64,000 nucleotides of DNA from Cycas panzhihuaensis (GCA_023213395.1 CM041465.1:186317741-186381740), one strand, 5' to 3'; positions 25,972 through 37,279 are shown, numbered from the stretch's first letter. Translations and numbers: made by a program. Notes: generated from the sequence alone by a model not told the origin.

Positions 25972-28891
25972 TGGAATCGTGTCTATGGGGAGGTATTCCA
26001 GTGCAAAAGGATCAAACCAACTAGTGTAAGGAAGCATCCACACAGGACGTCCGTGTGTCGCAATGCAGGTTCGGGACCCATGAATGGCATACGACTTCCT
26101 CAAGATAACTTAGCTTTTGAGTTTAAAGGGGAGTGTAGGTGAGGGATATCCTCGATTACCTAACTAACCTCAAGCAAGGGTCTTCCTACCCTTGGATGGC
26201 TGGAAGGGAAAGGTAAGACCTGATGAAGGAACAAATCCTCGTGGAAAGTGGGCGGGCAGATGTAGGTGGAGTATATGTAGGTATGATGAAGAAAGTAAAA
26301 GGATCTTAAGGAATACATCCTCTAAGGACTAATCCACCTAGTGGGAGAGTTGAATGGATAAAGAGTGATAGCAGAAAGAGTTCCTGCCACTTTTATGTGC
26401 GAGGGAGTTCCTAGTCTCTATAGGCACAATGGAGTAAAGACTAGTCATATGTGTGCAAATGAGAGATAATCTAAGCATACAAGTGTAGAGAATAATAAAT
26501 ACTCTCTCTTAAAAGTGGGTCCTCACTCTCATTTTATTTCAAAACAAAGGGAAGATAAGTAAAGAAATAAACCTAGGTATCATGCAACATGCATGTTAAT
26601 GCAATTAGGAGAAAGAGAGAAGAGGATGATCCTTAATAAATGCTCTTTCCTACAATGCAAACTAGTATGCAAGATAATGATGATAGGTTCTCTTTTCTTT
26701 TATTCCTTTATTATCCTTTTATGCAAGCACACAAGCTAAAGGAAACATGAAAAGACTTACAAAATGAGAAAGATGTACCTGGAAGAACGAAGTAGCTAAA
26801 ATGTTGACTTCACTTTGCGCTATACCCACTCCCTCTTTTTCCTTCTCTTGTAGCATGAGAAGCATAGGGGTTTCCTTACCTCCCCCAAATGAAAAGAAAG
26901 GAACAAAGAAATGCAAAGGAGAAAGGAACTATGAAAGAGTAGAATAATCCAAGGGAAAGAAGCCAAAGATCATACCCAGATTATTGCCGCTTACCTCTCT
27001 CCACTAACGGTCCAACAAACCTACAATCACAAAGTTCTTTGCCCCTCTCGAAGGGGCTGCTAGGATACAAAAATAATATATGTATAATTATGCAAACGTA
27101 AATGGCTGAAATACTATAAATTAGAATGTTGTAAGTTAGATAATCTTCTACCAAAAGTGACTCAACAAACTCTCAAGAAAACCAACAACACATACCAAAG
27201 CAAAGGGATATTAGCCTCAGAATGACTAACCCTCCAGTAAATGGACCTCCATGATACCCTTAAGTGTAGGGTATAGTAGATTAGGACAGCCTATTAGTAG
27301 TGGACAAGAAAGGAAATAAATGTTACAAAGCTTGTAAAAGTTGCCTATGTTACAAGTAAGCTATGGGTAGCAAATTGCAACATGGGCTATGCCAAGACCC
27401 AAGATGAATATGGGACACCATTTGGGGCTAGAGAAGATGCTAAAAAGATGTGTACAGGCTTGGAAATAGTGCAACAAGGGCTACATATGCTAAAATCTAG
27501 CATAGACCTAATACCAAAGACTCCCTAGTGACCTAAGAGAGGCACAAGTGAAGGAGAGGAAAGAGGAGAAGAGGTTTGCCCTTGAGGAGCAAGCCTAGTG
27601 GGTACGGATCCCACCTTGGCTCCTTTCACTCACTATTTATGAGTCCTCTCCTATATCCTCCTGGGAAAAAAATAGGGGAGGATAGGGAGATCAATAGAGC
27701 AAGAAGACAGAGAATAGAGAGATACCTCCTATATATAGTAAAGAAGAGAAGGAAAGGAATAATGTGCTCAAAACCTAACCTTTTATAAGACAAACCCAAG
27801 GAAAGCCATGGAAAAATAATAGAGAGTACCTGCTAGGCTATGTGAGAGGCAGATCTTCCCCTAAAGATAGTAGAAAAAGGCATACCCGGTATGCTTATAG
27901 GATATCCTTAGGAAGGTTCTGCAATGAAAACACACTTGCTGAAAGTTGCAGGAAGGACATGGAGGCCACACCTAGGCATGAATCCTTGCTTGGAAGTGTT
28001 AGTTGGTGAGCCTGCTACTATAGATCAAAGCTACAATGGATGGACCTTAGGGTGGAACATAAGGAACTTGAACGTTGCAGGGCACTCCCGCAGAAAACTC
28101 CCGTGAAAGAGAGAGAAGGGAGTAAGGAAGGTGGAAGAAGAAGGAGGAAAATGAGATCGTTTTGGGCTTTATACCTAACCCTAAGATGAATATATGATTA
28201 GGGTTGAGGTAAGGCTCGAGAGGGGTTGAAGGCACGTGGTAATTTTATGAAAAAGTAGAATTTAACATAGCATATTTTAAAAAATAAGTTATGACAGTCG
28301 CCCCATGGTAAACTTCACAGTACCACGAAGTTTATCGCAGTACCGCGATATTTGCTATGGTGCAGTGACAGAGACCAAATGAAGCCAAAAGGAGGATGCT
28401 TAGGAGCCTAAAAGGGGGTACCCCAAGCCTAGGAGGGGCTTTCCCTCTATCCAGATAGTTGGGGATAGTTAAATAGATAAGATGACCTAAACCGGATGGG
28501 GTACCGAAGTAGTAGAACTCCCAAGAAACTGATCACTGGCATAAGGATCAACCAATCACACTCAGCGGGGCACTAAGGGTTGTGATGTGGTGAGGGGCTG
28601 TGATGGATCAAATAGGTTAAGTAGTGTTAAGGACAATGTGGAGGTGCATAAGAGGGTTGTGGAGTACCATGGGGATGCATGTACCATTGATCATCATAGG
28701 TTGAAAGGAAGACAAGCAGCATGATCAAGCAACAGGTACCAAGTGATCACTCAAACATGACAGTCAGTCATGCAATGAGATGATGCTTCTATCTACCTTT
28801 CCAAAGAAGTAGTAAAGGCAAAAAAGAAGAAGCACGCATGTATTTACCTGAGTCAACCTTCTAAGAACCCATTCCTGGGAGCTGAGAAACA
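25972..28891 (-). repeat. G2 3' LTR (2920 bp)
   Basis: On the minus strand it begins TGTTTCTCAGCTCCCAGGAA at 28891 and ends ...ATTCCA at 25972. It aligns over its whole length with 40624-43560. It holds a GGTACC-type inverted repeat at 28309-28334. No gene is seen in it; short open frames are not conserved between the two copies. Confidence 0.9.
28309..28334. repeat. GTACC-centred inverted repeat in G2 3' LTR
   Basis: Arms TAAACTTC and GAAGTTTA flank ACAGTACCAC. A second, shorter inverted repeat follows at once (ATCGCAGTACCGCGAT). The same pair is present in the 5' LTR (42993-43018) and the G1 LTR (20964-20989). Confidence 0.75.
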
Positions 28892-28903
28892 CTGCCTCTT
28901 TGG
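28892..28903 (-). promoter_or_regulatory. G2 polypurine tract
   Basis: The minus strand reads CAAAGAGGCAG directly before the 3' LTR start. It is at the place expected for plus-strand priming, though interrupted by a pyrimidine. Confidence 0.6.
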
Positions 28904-28966
28904 GAATAGAGCCTTGCACCTCGAAGGTGTAATGCGACGACGAATGCTAGCAACATAATATCAGTA

Positions 28967-28967
<1 letters not shown>

Positions 28968-29002
<35 letters not shown>
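28968..29002. repeat. TA microsatellite
   Basis: A run of about 17 TA units lies between the second RNase H and the 3' LTR of G2. It is not found at the matching place in G1. Confidence 0.9.
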
Positions 29003-29004
<2 letters not shown>

Positions 29005-29409
29005 TAATAATAGTACAAAACAAGGGCAATGGCAAGTGTCATGGTGGAATGCATGGGTGTAGAGGCAAGGGTGAGACAACATAGGGGCTACTTATGTGTC
29101 ACAGCATAGACAACAGGTAAAGGTAGCAAATGAGGGGGATGGACCCATCACAAGAATAAAGTGGAGGGGTGGTGATGACCACACCTAAAACCAGATAGGT
29201 ATCATAAACAGAGATATATATAGACACAAATCAAGAATAATGAGATCTATATGTTAGGATGCTAAAAGTAGAGTGAAGAAAACAAACCTGGTGGTCACCA
29301 TAGTTTAACCTTATTAGCGGCCAACTTTTAGAGGTGTGAACGGATTGTGATGTAAAGGATGACACAGGACTTAGGTGCAAGCATGACTGGACAAGTTCCT
29401 CAAGGTGGA

Positions 29410-29835
29410 TCACTAAGGAGAGGCATGCGCCACTCAAGGATGAGGTAAACTAAGTTATCTACCTTGGCATTGAGAGCCCGCAGAATGTGTCGAATGTCGA
29501 CAGATGAGAAATAAGCCAATAGGGATCTGGCAGTCGAGACAAGGGCCCTCAGGTGTGGGCACCGCACCTGGTAGACCTAGGTGAGATGGGACACCATAAC
29601 CTGAGAGTCACAAAAGAGGATGATGGGTCCATGATAGAAGCATAGTCCATCGGTAAGGGCCTAAATAATAGTTGTATATTCAGGTTCATTATAGGTAGCT
29701 TTGGGAAGGAAGATCCTAGAGCACAAGATTGCCTCACGAAGAATCCACGTAGCAATGAAAGGGCCAAGATTACTATAAGTTCCACCATTGGTGAAAATGA
29801 GTAAGGCCATGACAAAATGGAGGTCTCGGTAGAGA
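29410..29835 (-). pseudogene. G2 second RNase H domain (downstream of integrase)
   Basis: The frame starts ALLIFTNGGTYSNLGPFIA, where the first catalytic Asp of RNase HI is Asn. EATYNEPEYTTII-type sequence follows with the second acidic residue (Glu) kept. After one TAG come IILFCDSQVMVSHLTQVYQ with the third Asp, then SSVDIRHILRALNAKVDNLV with the late His and last Asp. Nearly the complete fold is present in about 140 codons. It is distinct from the RNase H fused to RT at about 35190-35600. G1 has lost the second residue and kept the first, and G2 shows the reverse. Confidence 0.85.
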
Positions 29836-30818
29836 GAAGAATGCTGACAGGATCGATGACTAGGGAAGACTCTATAATATGAAATCATTGTAAAAGGCTC
29901 CAAATGGCTATCAACAAAGGTTGCAAAAGGTAGGAAGATCCAAGGGCAAGGCTACCTAAAGGCAAAGAGGGCTACCTGGTAGACGGGGAAGAATTGATAG
30001 TGAAAGGGCCCCTCTTAGGTGCCAAAGGTCACTTAAGGAAGTAAAATGTAGTCCTAAACAAGGGGGACACTTCCTTTGGAAGCCTCAGAGGTACGAATGG
30101 GCAGCAAAAATGGATCCAAGGTGGTGAAACGAGTCAAACGAATATAAACTAAAGTATATATAGAGATGGCATGTAAAATAAGATAAAAGGAGCCTCGCAA
30201 GGCCAAGGAAAAGGTGCCATAAATGTGCCTGGTAGGTCTAGGGGAAGAGGAAGGCCATAGAGGAAAAATTAGAGATGGACCCAAAGGGCAAAGGTGATAA
30301 TAGAAATGAGACAGTCTCAAGGGTTGTTGCGATGAGAGAAACAGGAGAAGTACTCATCAAGGCCCCTGCCTATATAAAGAAAACTCGGTAAAAATGGAAT
30401 TCATTTTCACAATCTCATAGATGAATCATAGTCCTTCCCTTTACGTAGTAGAGCACCGCCTGGCTTTGGAGGCACACAGGGAAAGATCCGACCATTGGAT
30501 TGGAACGTGAAGACAGCTAGTGGGATCAGGGAGATAAGATAGCAGTAGTGAGACTAGATCCAGTGGGTGGATCATCCACACTTAATCCCATTTCATCAAT
30601 TAAATTTGATTGTTTTTTAATAATTTTTAATGAAATTTTGGGCCCCTTAAGAGCAAATAGCGATATCCTAGAGTCTGAATTGGACCCAGCAAGAGGTGGC
30701 ACTGGGGCATTAGGGAGCCTTGGTCCCAGTGAGCCTAAGTGTAGCCCACCCAGACCAATAGTTTTCATTTTTTGGCTGGAAAACCCTCCATTTTTTGGGG
30801 GGTGACATCAGCACCATG

Positions 30819-30919
30819 GCAAAGATCATAATGTCATGATCTTTGCTGCAGGGCCACTGAGATTTGGATAAAATCTCAATAGGCCCCATGCTAAACTCTA
30901 CGGTACCGTAGAGTTTAGC
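30819..30919. promoter_or_regulatory. G2 cluster of three inverted repeats before the antisense gene
   Basis: Three perfect inverted repeats follow one another: 30819-30829 with 30836-30846 (arms GCAAAGATCAT, loop 6), 30858-30865 with 30871-30878 (arms TGAGATTT, loop 5), and a 30-bp perfect palindrome at 30890-30919 centred on CGGTACCG with outer arms GCTAAACTCTA. The palindrome ends 35 bases before the ATG of the antisense gene (30955). Worn forms sit at the same place in G1 and G3. Confidence 0.85.
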
Positions 30920-30954
30920 TCGATGCAAGGGAAAACTTAATGAAAAGAAAAAAG

Positions 30955-32985
30955 ATGGCTCAAAGAGGAGCCAGATCTCAGTCTGAGAGGAGTGAGAGGC
31001 AGTCTTAAGGGCCAGTAGGTGGATTTGGACAGGTTCTGACTACGTTTTGGGGGTTTTACAGGAAGTTATCACAGTGGACAACTGTGAAAACATAGGAGTT
31101 GCTATGATTAGCTTTATCAAGATGATGACTAGTAGAGATCAGTGAGTACTGGAGAGATATGGCCTATTGAAGGCCATCCAGATGCCATAATATACATCAG
31201 ACTAGTACCTCCTAGTGGATACTCTCACACTAGGATCGATGGAGGTATGTGTTCCATCTCCTCTAAGTGGGAGATGTTACAGTCATACCAGAAGACATGA
31301 GGAGGATCTTGGGAGTACCAATAGCAGGGGCACCAGCGTCACTAGGTACATTACTTAGTAATGATACTGCACATAGAGAGGTAGTAACCTACTTCACAGG
31401 TCGGGACTGATGGGAGAGGGGAGTTGTACTGGTCTAGAGAATGATTATGTCTAGGATTCCTCACATGAGGAAGTTGATTATTCTGTGCATTCTATTCCAG
31501 ATATCCCAGAAATAGAACTATAGGGACATACCCAGTGGGTGGATGGATGCAGTGAGGAGATGTAAGGCTGGGAAGAGATTAGAATGGGCCACACTAATAG
31601 CGAAAAACCTGGTCACCCAGTTGGATGCCATCAGGGCAACAGGAAGAGGAGGATTGTCATGCAACACCTTATTGCAGTGCTAATTCTTTGACCACTTTGG
31701 AGTAGTGGCACTACCAGGAGGGCCCCACCTAATCTCAGCATGGACTCCTATGGTCCATAGGTAGAAGACTTAGTTTAGGGGAACTGAGCACCAGGCGCAA
31801 GTCAGGCACTCAATCAAGGCTACATCGTTAGACCTTCTCACCATGACCAACTACACAACATATTTATATAGAGGGGTGAGGTGGGATAGCGATGATGAGG
31901 CAGGAGGAGTAGGAGGTACCCCTAGAGAGGGAGACAACGATGATGGAGGCGATGGAGGTGATGGGGCTAGCCCATTAAGAGTAGCAGTTAGAGAGGTAGG
32001 TCCATCAAGGATCACAAGAGGAGAGGCAGGTCCATCAGGGACCACAGGAAGAGAGGCAGGTCTATCAGGGACTACAGGGAGAGGTTGAACTTCCCAGACA
32101 CCAATCTGGAAGCTGAGGATAGTAGGGAGAGTCTAAGCGAAGGTAACACCAGTAGCAGAGGGTGGAGGTACCTTAGCAAGCCTGACAGTTGGTGAGGTGG
32201 TACAAGAGGAGGAGGAGGTACCAACAGTGGGTGGAGGACCTGAGGAGGAGTTCATCGTTTGAGTCGATGAGTCAATAGTTCCAGCAGGTGAGACACTACC
32301 CTATCCCTTCATCATTTGATCACCAGATATATAGTTTTTATGTTTTATTTGATTTATTTAGTGTATATACTGACACATGGCATGTTGGATTTGCAGGAGT
32401 ATAGACATCAGAATGTTGATCGAGGCAGTAGTCCAGGAGATGTTTCCCCAGGTTTACATGGAAGGACAACCTCCCATCCAGGTAGGAGAGGAGCCACAGT
32501 CGACAAGGGACCACACAGCAGTGTTCACCCCACTAGTTAGGGCTAGAGATGTGTGGGCGACAGAGTCCCAAGAGCACAAGGAGAGGGTGGGATGACTGCA
32601 GGGGGAGCTAGATAGGACCAAGGTAGAGAGAGATGTACTACGAGGTTGAGTCCAGTCTCTAAAGGCTCAGGGAGGAGTAGGCAGTGATGCAAAGAGCCGT
32701 ATTAGGATAGTAGTACTAAAGGAGTGACTTCGAGGAGTGGAGGGGGAGAAGGATCATATCTAGGTGTGATATGATCAGTTGGTAGGTTAGATGGCATCAA
32801 GGTCATCGAGGAGTAGGAACTACACCCACATGGCGATGACGACCCTTGGGAGGCCTCGGGACAAGGGAAGTGAGGCCAAGAGTTCCCAAAGATGCAAGAG
32901 GAGCCTGGGAGGCATGTGCTCCTTGGGAGAGGGATCACATAGACCAGGAGATAATGCCCCAAGAGCAGGGCAGCTCTAGAGAGTA
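30955..32985 (+). pseudogene. G2 antisense extra gene, plant mobile domain-like
   Basis: This gene runs opposite to G2 pol. A likely start ATG at 30955 opens MAQRGARSQSERSERQS. The main domain includes VITVDNCENIGVAMISFIKM, then DVTVIPEDMRRILGVPIAG-type sequence (the plant mobile domain-like signature), KRLEWATLIAKNLVTQLDAI, and FFDHFGVVALPGGP with HLISAWTPMVHR. The open part 31843-32088 is acidic and Gly-rich, with a short repeat of the type REAGPSGTTG. An intron with sound borders lies at 32288-32396 (CAG/GTGAGA to TTTGCAG). The second exon reads EMFPQVYMEGQPPI, then charged, probably coiled-coil sequence. Stops are present. Extra genes between integrase and LTR, some antisense, are known in Tat-lineage elements. 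Confidence 0.68.
32288..32396 (+). other. Predicted intron in G2 antisense gene
   Basis: The donor CAG/GTGAGA and acceptor TTTGCAG/G enclose 109 AT-rich bases. The donor is near-identical in G3 (62492, minus strand) and close in G1 (24864). The flanking protein reads on in all three copies, while the intron itself varies in length (138, 109 and 112 bases). Confidence 0.65.
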
Positions 32986-33742
32986 GGTTGTAGTAGTTTT
33001 TGATGTGATACAGGAAAGCATTGGACCTCTAGGGAGTCACCATATGTTGCCACATGATTGTACTACTCCCTGCAAGGATTTTAGCTTCCCATGAATGATG
33101 TACCATACCCTTTTATATGATATGACACATGATGATTTTGCATATATAAACAAGGCCATTGGTGCCCTATTTGATATATGTTGATGTGTGTGATGACACA
33201 TGATGATGGATGACATATATTTATTTTTATGTTCATGTATGTATATATATGAGGGTGCACGGATGCATGAAGGGAGATATGTTATGATGTTCTAATTGAT
33301 TGCTATATGGTTTGTGATGGAGGATTATTTGAGCTACACACACTTCCTTTCATGTAGGGCCATATTCCTAGAAGGCACACATACGATCACCATGAGCAGT
33401 TGATAGACATATATGAGGCTAAGAGGTAGGGTGACACACATGTCCACATGGAAGCATAGCAAGATATACAAAGGAAGTGCCAACGAGAAGGGAGTGGTGA
33501 CACTCCAACATGCCATCCTAGTTGGGGAATGTACCCATGCCTGAAAGCGATTAGAACAATACACCCAATTAGGAAGACGGGGCCCCTAGAAAAGGGGAGA
33601 TAAGGGGTTCTATGGGAGGAAACTAAAAGAAGCAAAAGTGGCCACCCTAAGCCATCATTCCACCTGTGGTTAGGGGAAATGGGGATGCACATAGGATGGT
33701 ATTTTAGACTCATTTTAGAGCATAAAGAAGAGGGTGACTTAG

Positions 33743-34985
33743 TCACGTATAGAATTTTTTTAGGAATTTCCTATTAACAGCCTTTTCAAATTCAAGGCCC
33801 TCCAAGGTAATGATCTGATAAGCGTCATTCTCAAAACTCTCAAGAATAACAAAAGGGCCAATCCACTTGGGTCTAATATTCTAATTTGAGGACATAGTCC
33901 ATGGGTTGTAAAGGATGTGAATGAAGGTGTTTATCGTAAGTCCTTTGTGCCTTAGCCTTAGAGACAAGGTTGGCTTGGTAGGCAACCAAGCGTCTCTCAT
34001 CTAGGGCCTCAAGGTCCAAAAGGTAAGCCTAACAGATAGACTCCTCATCGATAAGACCTTGAAGAGAGACCCAGAGAGAAGAATCACCATTTCCAATGGG
34101 AGAACTACCTCCATCCCATAGACTAGGGAGAAAGGAGTCATTCCCATAGCCGTACAAATAGACATGCAATATGCCTATACAGTGGAAGAGAGCTGGAGGT
34201 GCCAATCTCTTTGAGATTAGGTAACATTTTTCTTTAGACTATTTATAAGAGTTTTATTGAATGATTCAACTTGGCCATTAGCCTGGGGTTAATAAGGAGA
34301 GGAGGTCTTATGAGAAATATGAAATTTCTCATAAAGCTCATCTATCTTCTTATTATAAAAAGGAGTTCTATTGTCCATGATCACAACATCAGGAATCCCA
34401 AAGTGGCAAATGATATGCTGGTAGACAAAGGTAGCTATCATCTTACCAGGAGTAGTAGTCAAAGGAATGGCTTCCTCCCATTTAGTAGAGTACTCCATAG
34501 CAGTCAAGCTAAACTTGTGTTGCAAAGATGAGGGCAGGGATATGGCCCAAATGAGGTCCAACCCCCATTGGGAGAAGGGCCATAGAGATATAATGGGGTG
34601 GAGAGCCTCAAAGGGCAAGTGAGTGATGTTGGCATGCTCTTGGCATCGCTGACATCTCAAGGTGTAAGCATGGGTATCCTTGAAGAGGGACAGCCAATAG
34701 TACCCCATATAAAGGATCCTTTGGGCCATGGATTCGCCCCCAAAATAGCCCCTGTAAATGCCATGGTGGTATTCAGGGAATATTTGGTCTACTTCATCAG
34801 GGGTAACAGAGTGAAGAAGGATCCCATTGAAGGATCTCTTATAAAACACCTCACCCATAAGAAAGTACTATCTCGTAGTTGCTCAAATATGAGACCTAAC
34901 TTTATCGCTAGCATTAGGGTGATACTGCTATTGAGTGAGATATTACATGATGTCTCCATACCACTTGCTATCAGCAAGAAGATGG
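33743..34985 (-). pseudogene. G2 integrase
   Basis: An open stretch at 34289-34858 has the zinc-binding region (HHGIYRGYFGGESMAQRI, then CQRCQEHANITHLP). The core follows with FSQWGLDLIWAISLP and first Asp, FGIPDVVIMDNRTPF with the second, and ISHKTSSPY leading to the third acidic site, which lies beyond a stop. The C-terminus IITLEGLEFEKAVNRKFL-type ends at a TGA (33743-33745). There is no chromodomain, as expected outside the chromovirus branch. Confidence 0.88.
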
Positions 34986-35159
34986 GGAGGAGAGTCTTGA
35001 ACGACTAAGATAGGCTCACCAAGCAAAGAGTCATCAATAAGAACATCTAAGGGGTTCAGGATACAAGTATCAATGAGCTACTTGGCCACTACCATCCCTT
35101 TCTTTGATTTCCTATTAACGATGTGAAGATTAAATTCCTAAAGGAGGATGGCCCACTTG

Positions 35160-36420
35160 CTAGTCCTACCTATTAGGTCAGGTCAGATAAGTAAATAACG
35201 TAGGGGATCAGATTGAATGATCACTCGAGTGGTATTTCCAAGTAAATAATACCTAAACTTCTTGGTTGCATGTACCAATGAGAGGCATTCCTTCTTTGTA
35301 GAGGAGTAATTGAGTTTGGTAGCCACGAGGGTGTGACTGATGAAGTAAATAGCCCTCTTGGCTCCTGAATCATCCTCTTGGGCCAACATAGCATCTAGAG
35401 ATTCATCGGTTACTAAGGTATATAGGATGAATGGCCTATCAAAGAGAGGTGACACCAATGTCAGGGTGGAAGTGAGGGCTTCCTTAAGTTCTTTAAAGGC
35501 TTGTTGGCCCTTAGAAGACCAAATAAATATGGGCCCCTTCTTTAATAGGTTAGTGAGTGGTTTGGCATTTATGGCGAAGTTTACTAAGAAACACCTGAGG
35601 AAACCAAGCCTACTTAAGAACAACTTAATCTGTCGTTGGGTTTTAGGAGGTGACATATCAAGGATGGCCTTGAGTTTATCAAGGCCGATTTAAATTCCTT
35701 GTTTAGACACAAGGAAACCAAGGAGTTTGCCAGTGGTCACAGAAAATACACATTTAAGAGGGTTGAGGCTTACATGGTATTTGTGACATCTTGCAAAGAT
35801 GGCCTACAAATTGGTAGGGTGATGGGGTCTAATACGCGAGAGACCCATCATGTTGTCCATGAAGACCTCCATGGATTTGTTGATGAGATCGTGAAAAATA
35901 AATTACATCGCCCTTTGATAAGTGGTGGCTGTATTTTTTAGCCCGAAAGGCATCGCCTTATAGGTGAATGTACCCCACGAAGTGGTGAAGGCCATCTTGT
36001 GATGGTTTTTAGGAGAGATTTGAATTTGGTTATAGCTGGAGAAGTTGACTATTAAGGACATAATTTCAAAATTGGCGATTCGATCGATGATCTAATCAAT
36101 AAAAGGAAGTGGGAAATTATCCTTAAGACATGCGTTATTGATATTATGGAAATCAATGCATATCCAGATTGTCCTATTCTTTTTAGTAACGGGGATAATG
36201 TTAGATACCCATTTAGGATAGTTAATGGAAGTGATCAATCCTGCATTGAGTAGCTTCTCAACTTCCATTTTAACAGTAGCTAAGAGCTTAGGGTAAAGAG
36301 GGTATTGCTTCTGATTCACGGGGCGAGTGCCAGGAATGGTGGTAAGGTTGTGCATTATGATTGAAGGATTGATTCCCTTCATATCGGAGTAATCTCATGC
36401 AAAAACATCTTAAAACTCCT
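35160..36420 (-). pseudogene. G2 reverse transcriptase and RNase H
   Basis: RT begins MKGINPSIIMHNL and NQKQYPLYPKLL (36092-36382), then WVSNIIPVTKKN and ICIDFHNINNAC. The catalytic box is FMDN (35852-35863), with the second Asp changed to Asn; G1 and G3 keep FMDD. RNase H is open at 35183-35656 (INAKPLTNLLKKGPIFIWSS, FDRPFILYTLVTDESL, LNYSSTKKECLSLVHATKKF), where the first Asp is within YTLVTDES. Stops lie between the parts. Confidence 0.88.
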
Positions 36421-37279
36421 AGAACATAAAGTCATACTCCTTCACTTCATCAGGAGAGCATTTCACCCCTATCTTAATGACTTTGTCAGGGGCAAGGACT
36501 ATGTCCCAGGTTGCCCCCATTCACATGGCATTCCCCACTTCAAAGTGGAGGGGGGCTCAATCAATAGGAAGGGATGGAATAGAGGATGGAGTAGCGAGAG
36601 AAGACCTAATAGCTAAGCCCTTTTAATAACCAAGCCTATGGTGACCAGAAGGAAGGTTGGGTATGGAGCCTATTAAGTGCTTAAGCAGGGCTTCATCATT
36701 CTCAAAGTAGTCCACCCCATGGATGACCATACCTTGAGAAGATAAAGGGTGAAGGGAAGTAGAGACAGTAAGACCATGGTGGTCGTCACACTGCTCTACG
36801 TTCTTGACGGACTCCCTGGAAGAGCCAAAAAGAGGTCCCTCGCAAGGGACATCAGGAGGCTCCCCAACCTCGTTACCTCTATACGACAACAGAGGGGAAG
36901 ACTCAAGGAGCACCTAATCAATATGGGCAATTACATGAGATATAAAGGGAGAACTAGTTTCTTCGACTATAGGGGTTTGAGAGCGGAATCTAGAATGAAG
37001 GAGGTGCCCCCTACTCATGCCCAAAAGGGAAACAATGTGAGGGAGATCCTCATCCTCACCATCAGACTCATCGTCACTAAGTATGGCAAGGTACCCGTAA
37101 CTTTTGACATCACTAGGGGCAAACTATATGAGGTTGTAAGAAGAGGATGAAGGGTCTTCTTCCAAAAGAGATGAGTCGAAGATGTCAATAGAACAAGCAG
37201 AGGCATGGGTATAAAGGCCTTTATTACCTTTCGATTAGCCATGAGACGCTTGATGAGATTGACGTGGTTGTTTAATAGG

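Noticed and set aside
25783-26103. A single 106-codon integrase-like gene
   Set aside because: The part above 25971 is G2 LTR sequence; only the part below is G1 integrase. The frame is a chimera across an insertion edge.
32702-32962. Minus-strand open frame in the sense orientation of G2 over the antisense gene
   Set aside because: It is a shadow of the antisense exon: the plus-strand protein is the one conserved in G1 and G3.
25972-33700. An LTR of more than 7 kb for G2
   Set aside because: The match to the 5' LTR stops at 28891, exactly at TGTTTCTCAGC next to a purine tract, so the LTR is 2.9 kb and the rest is internal.
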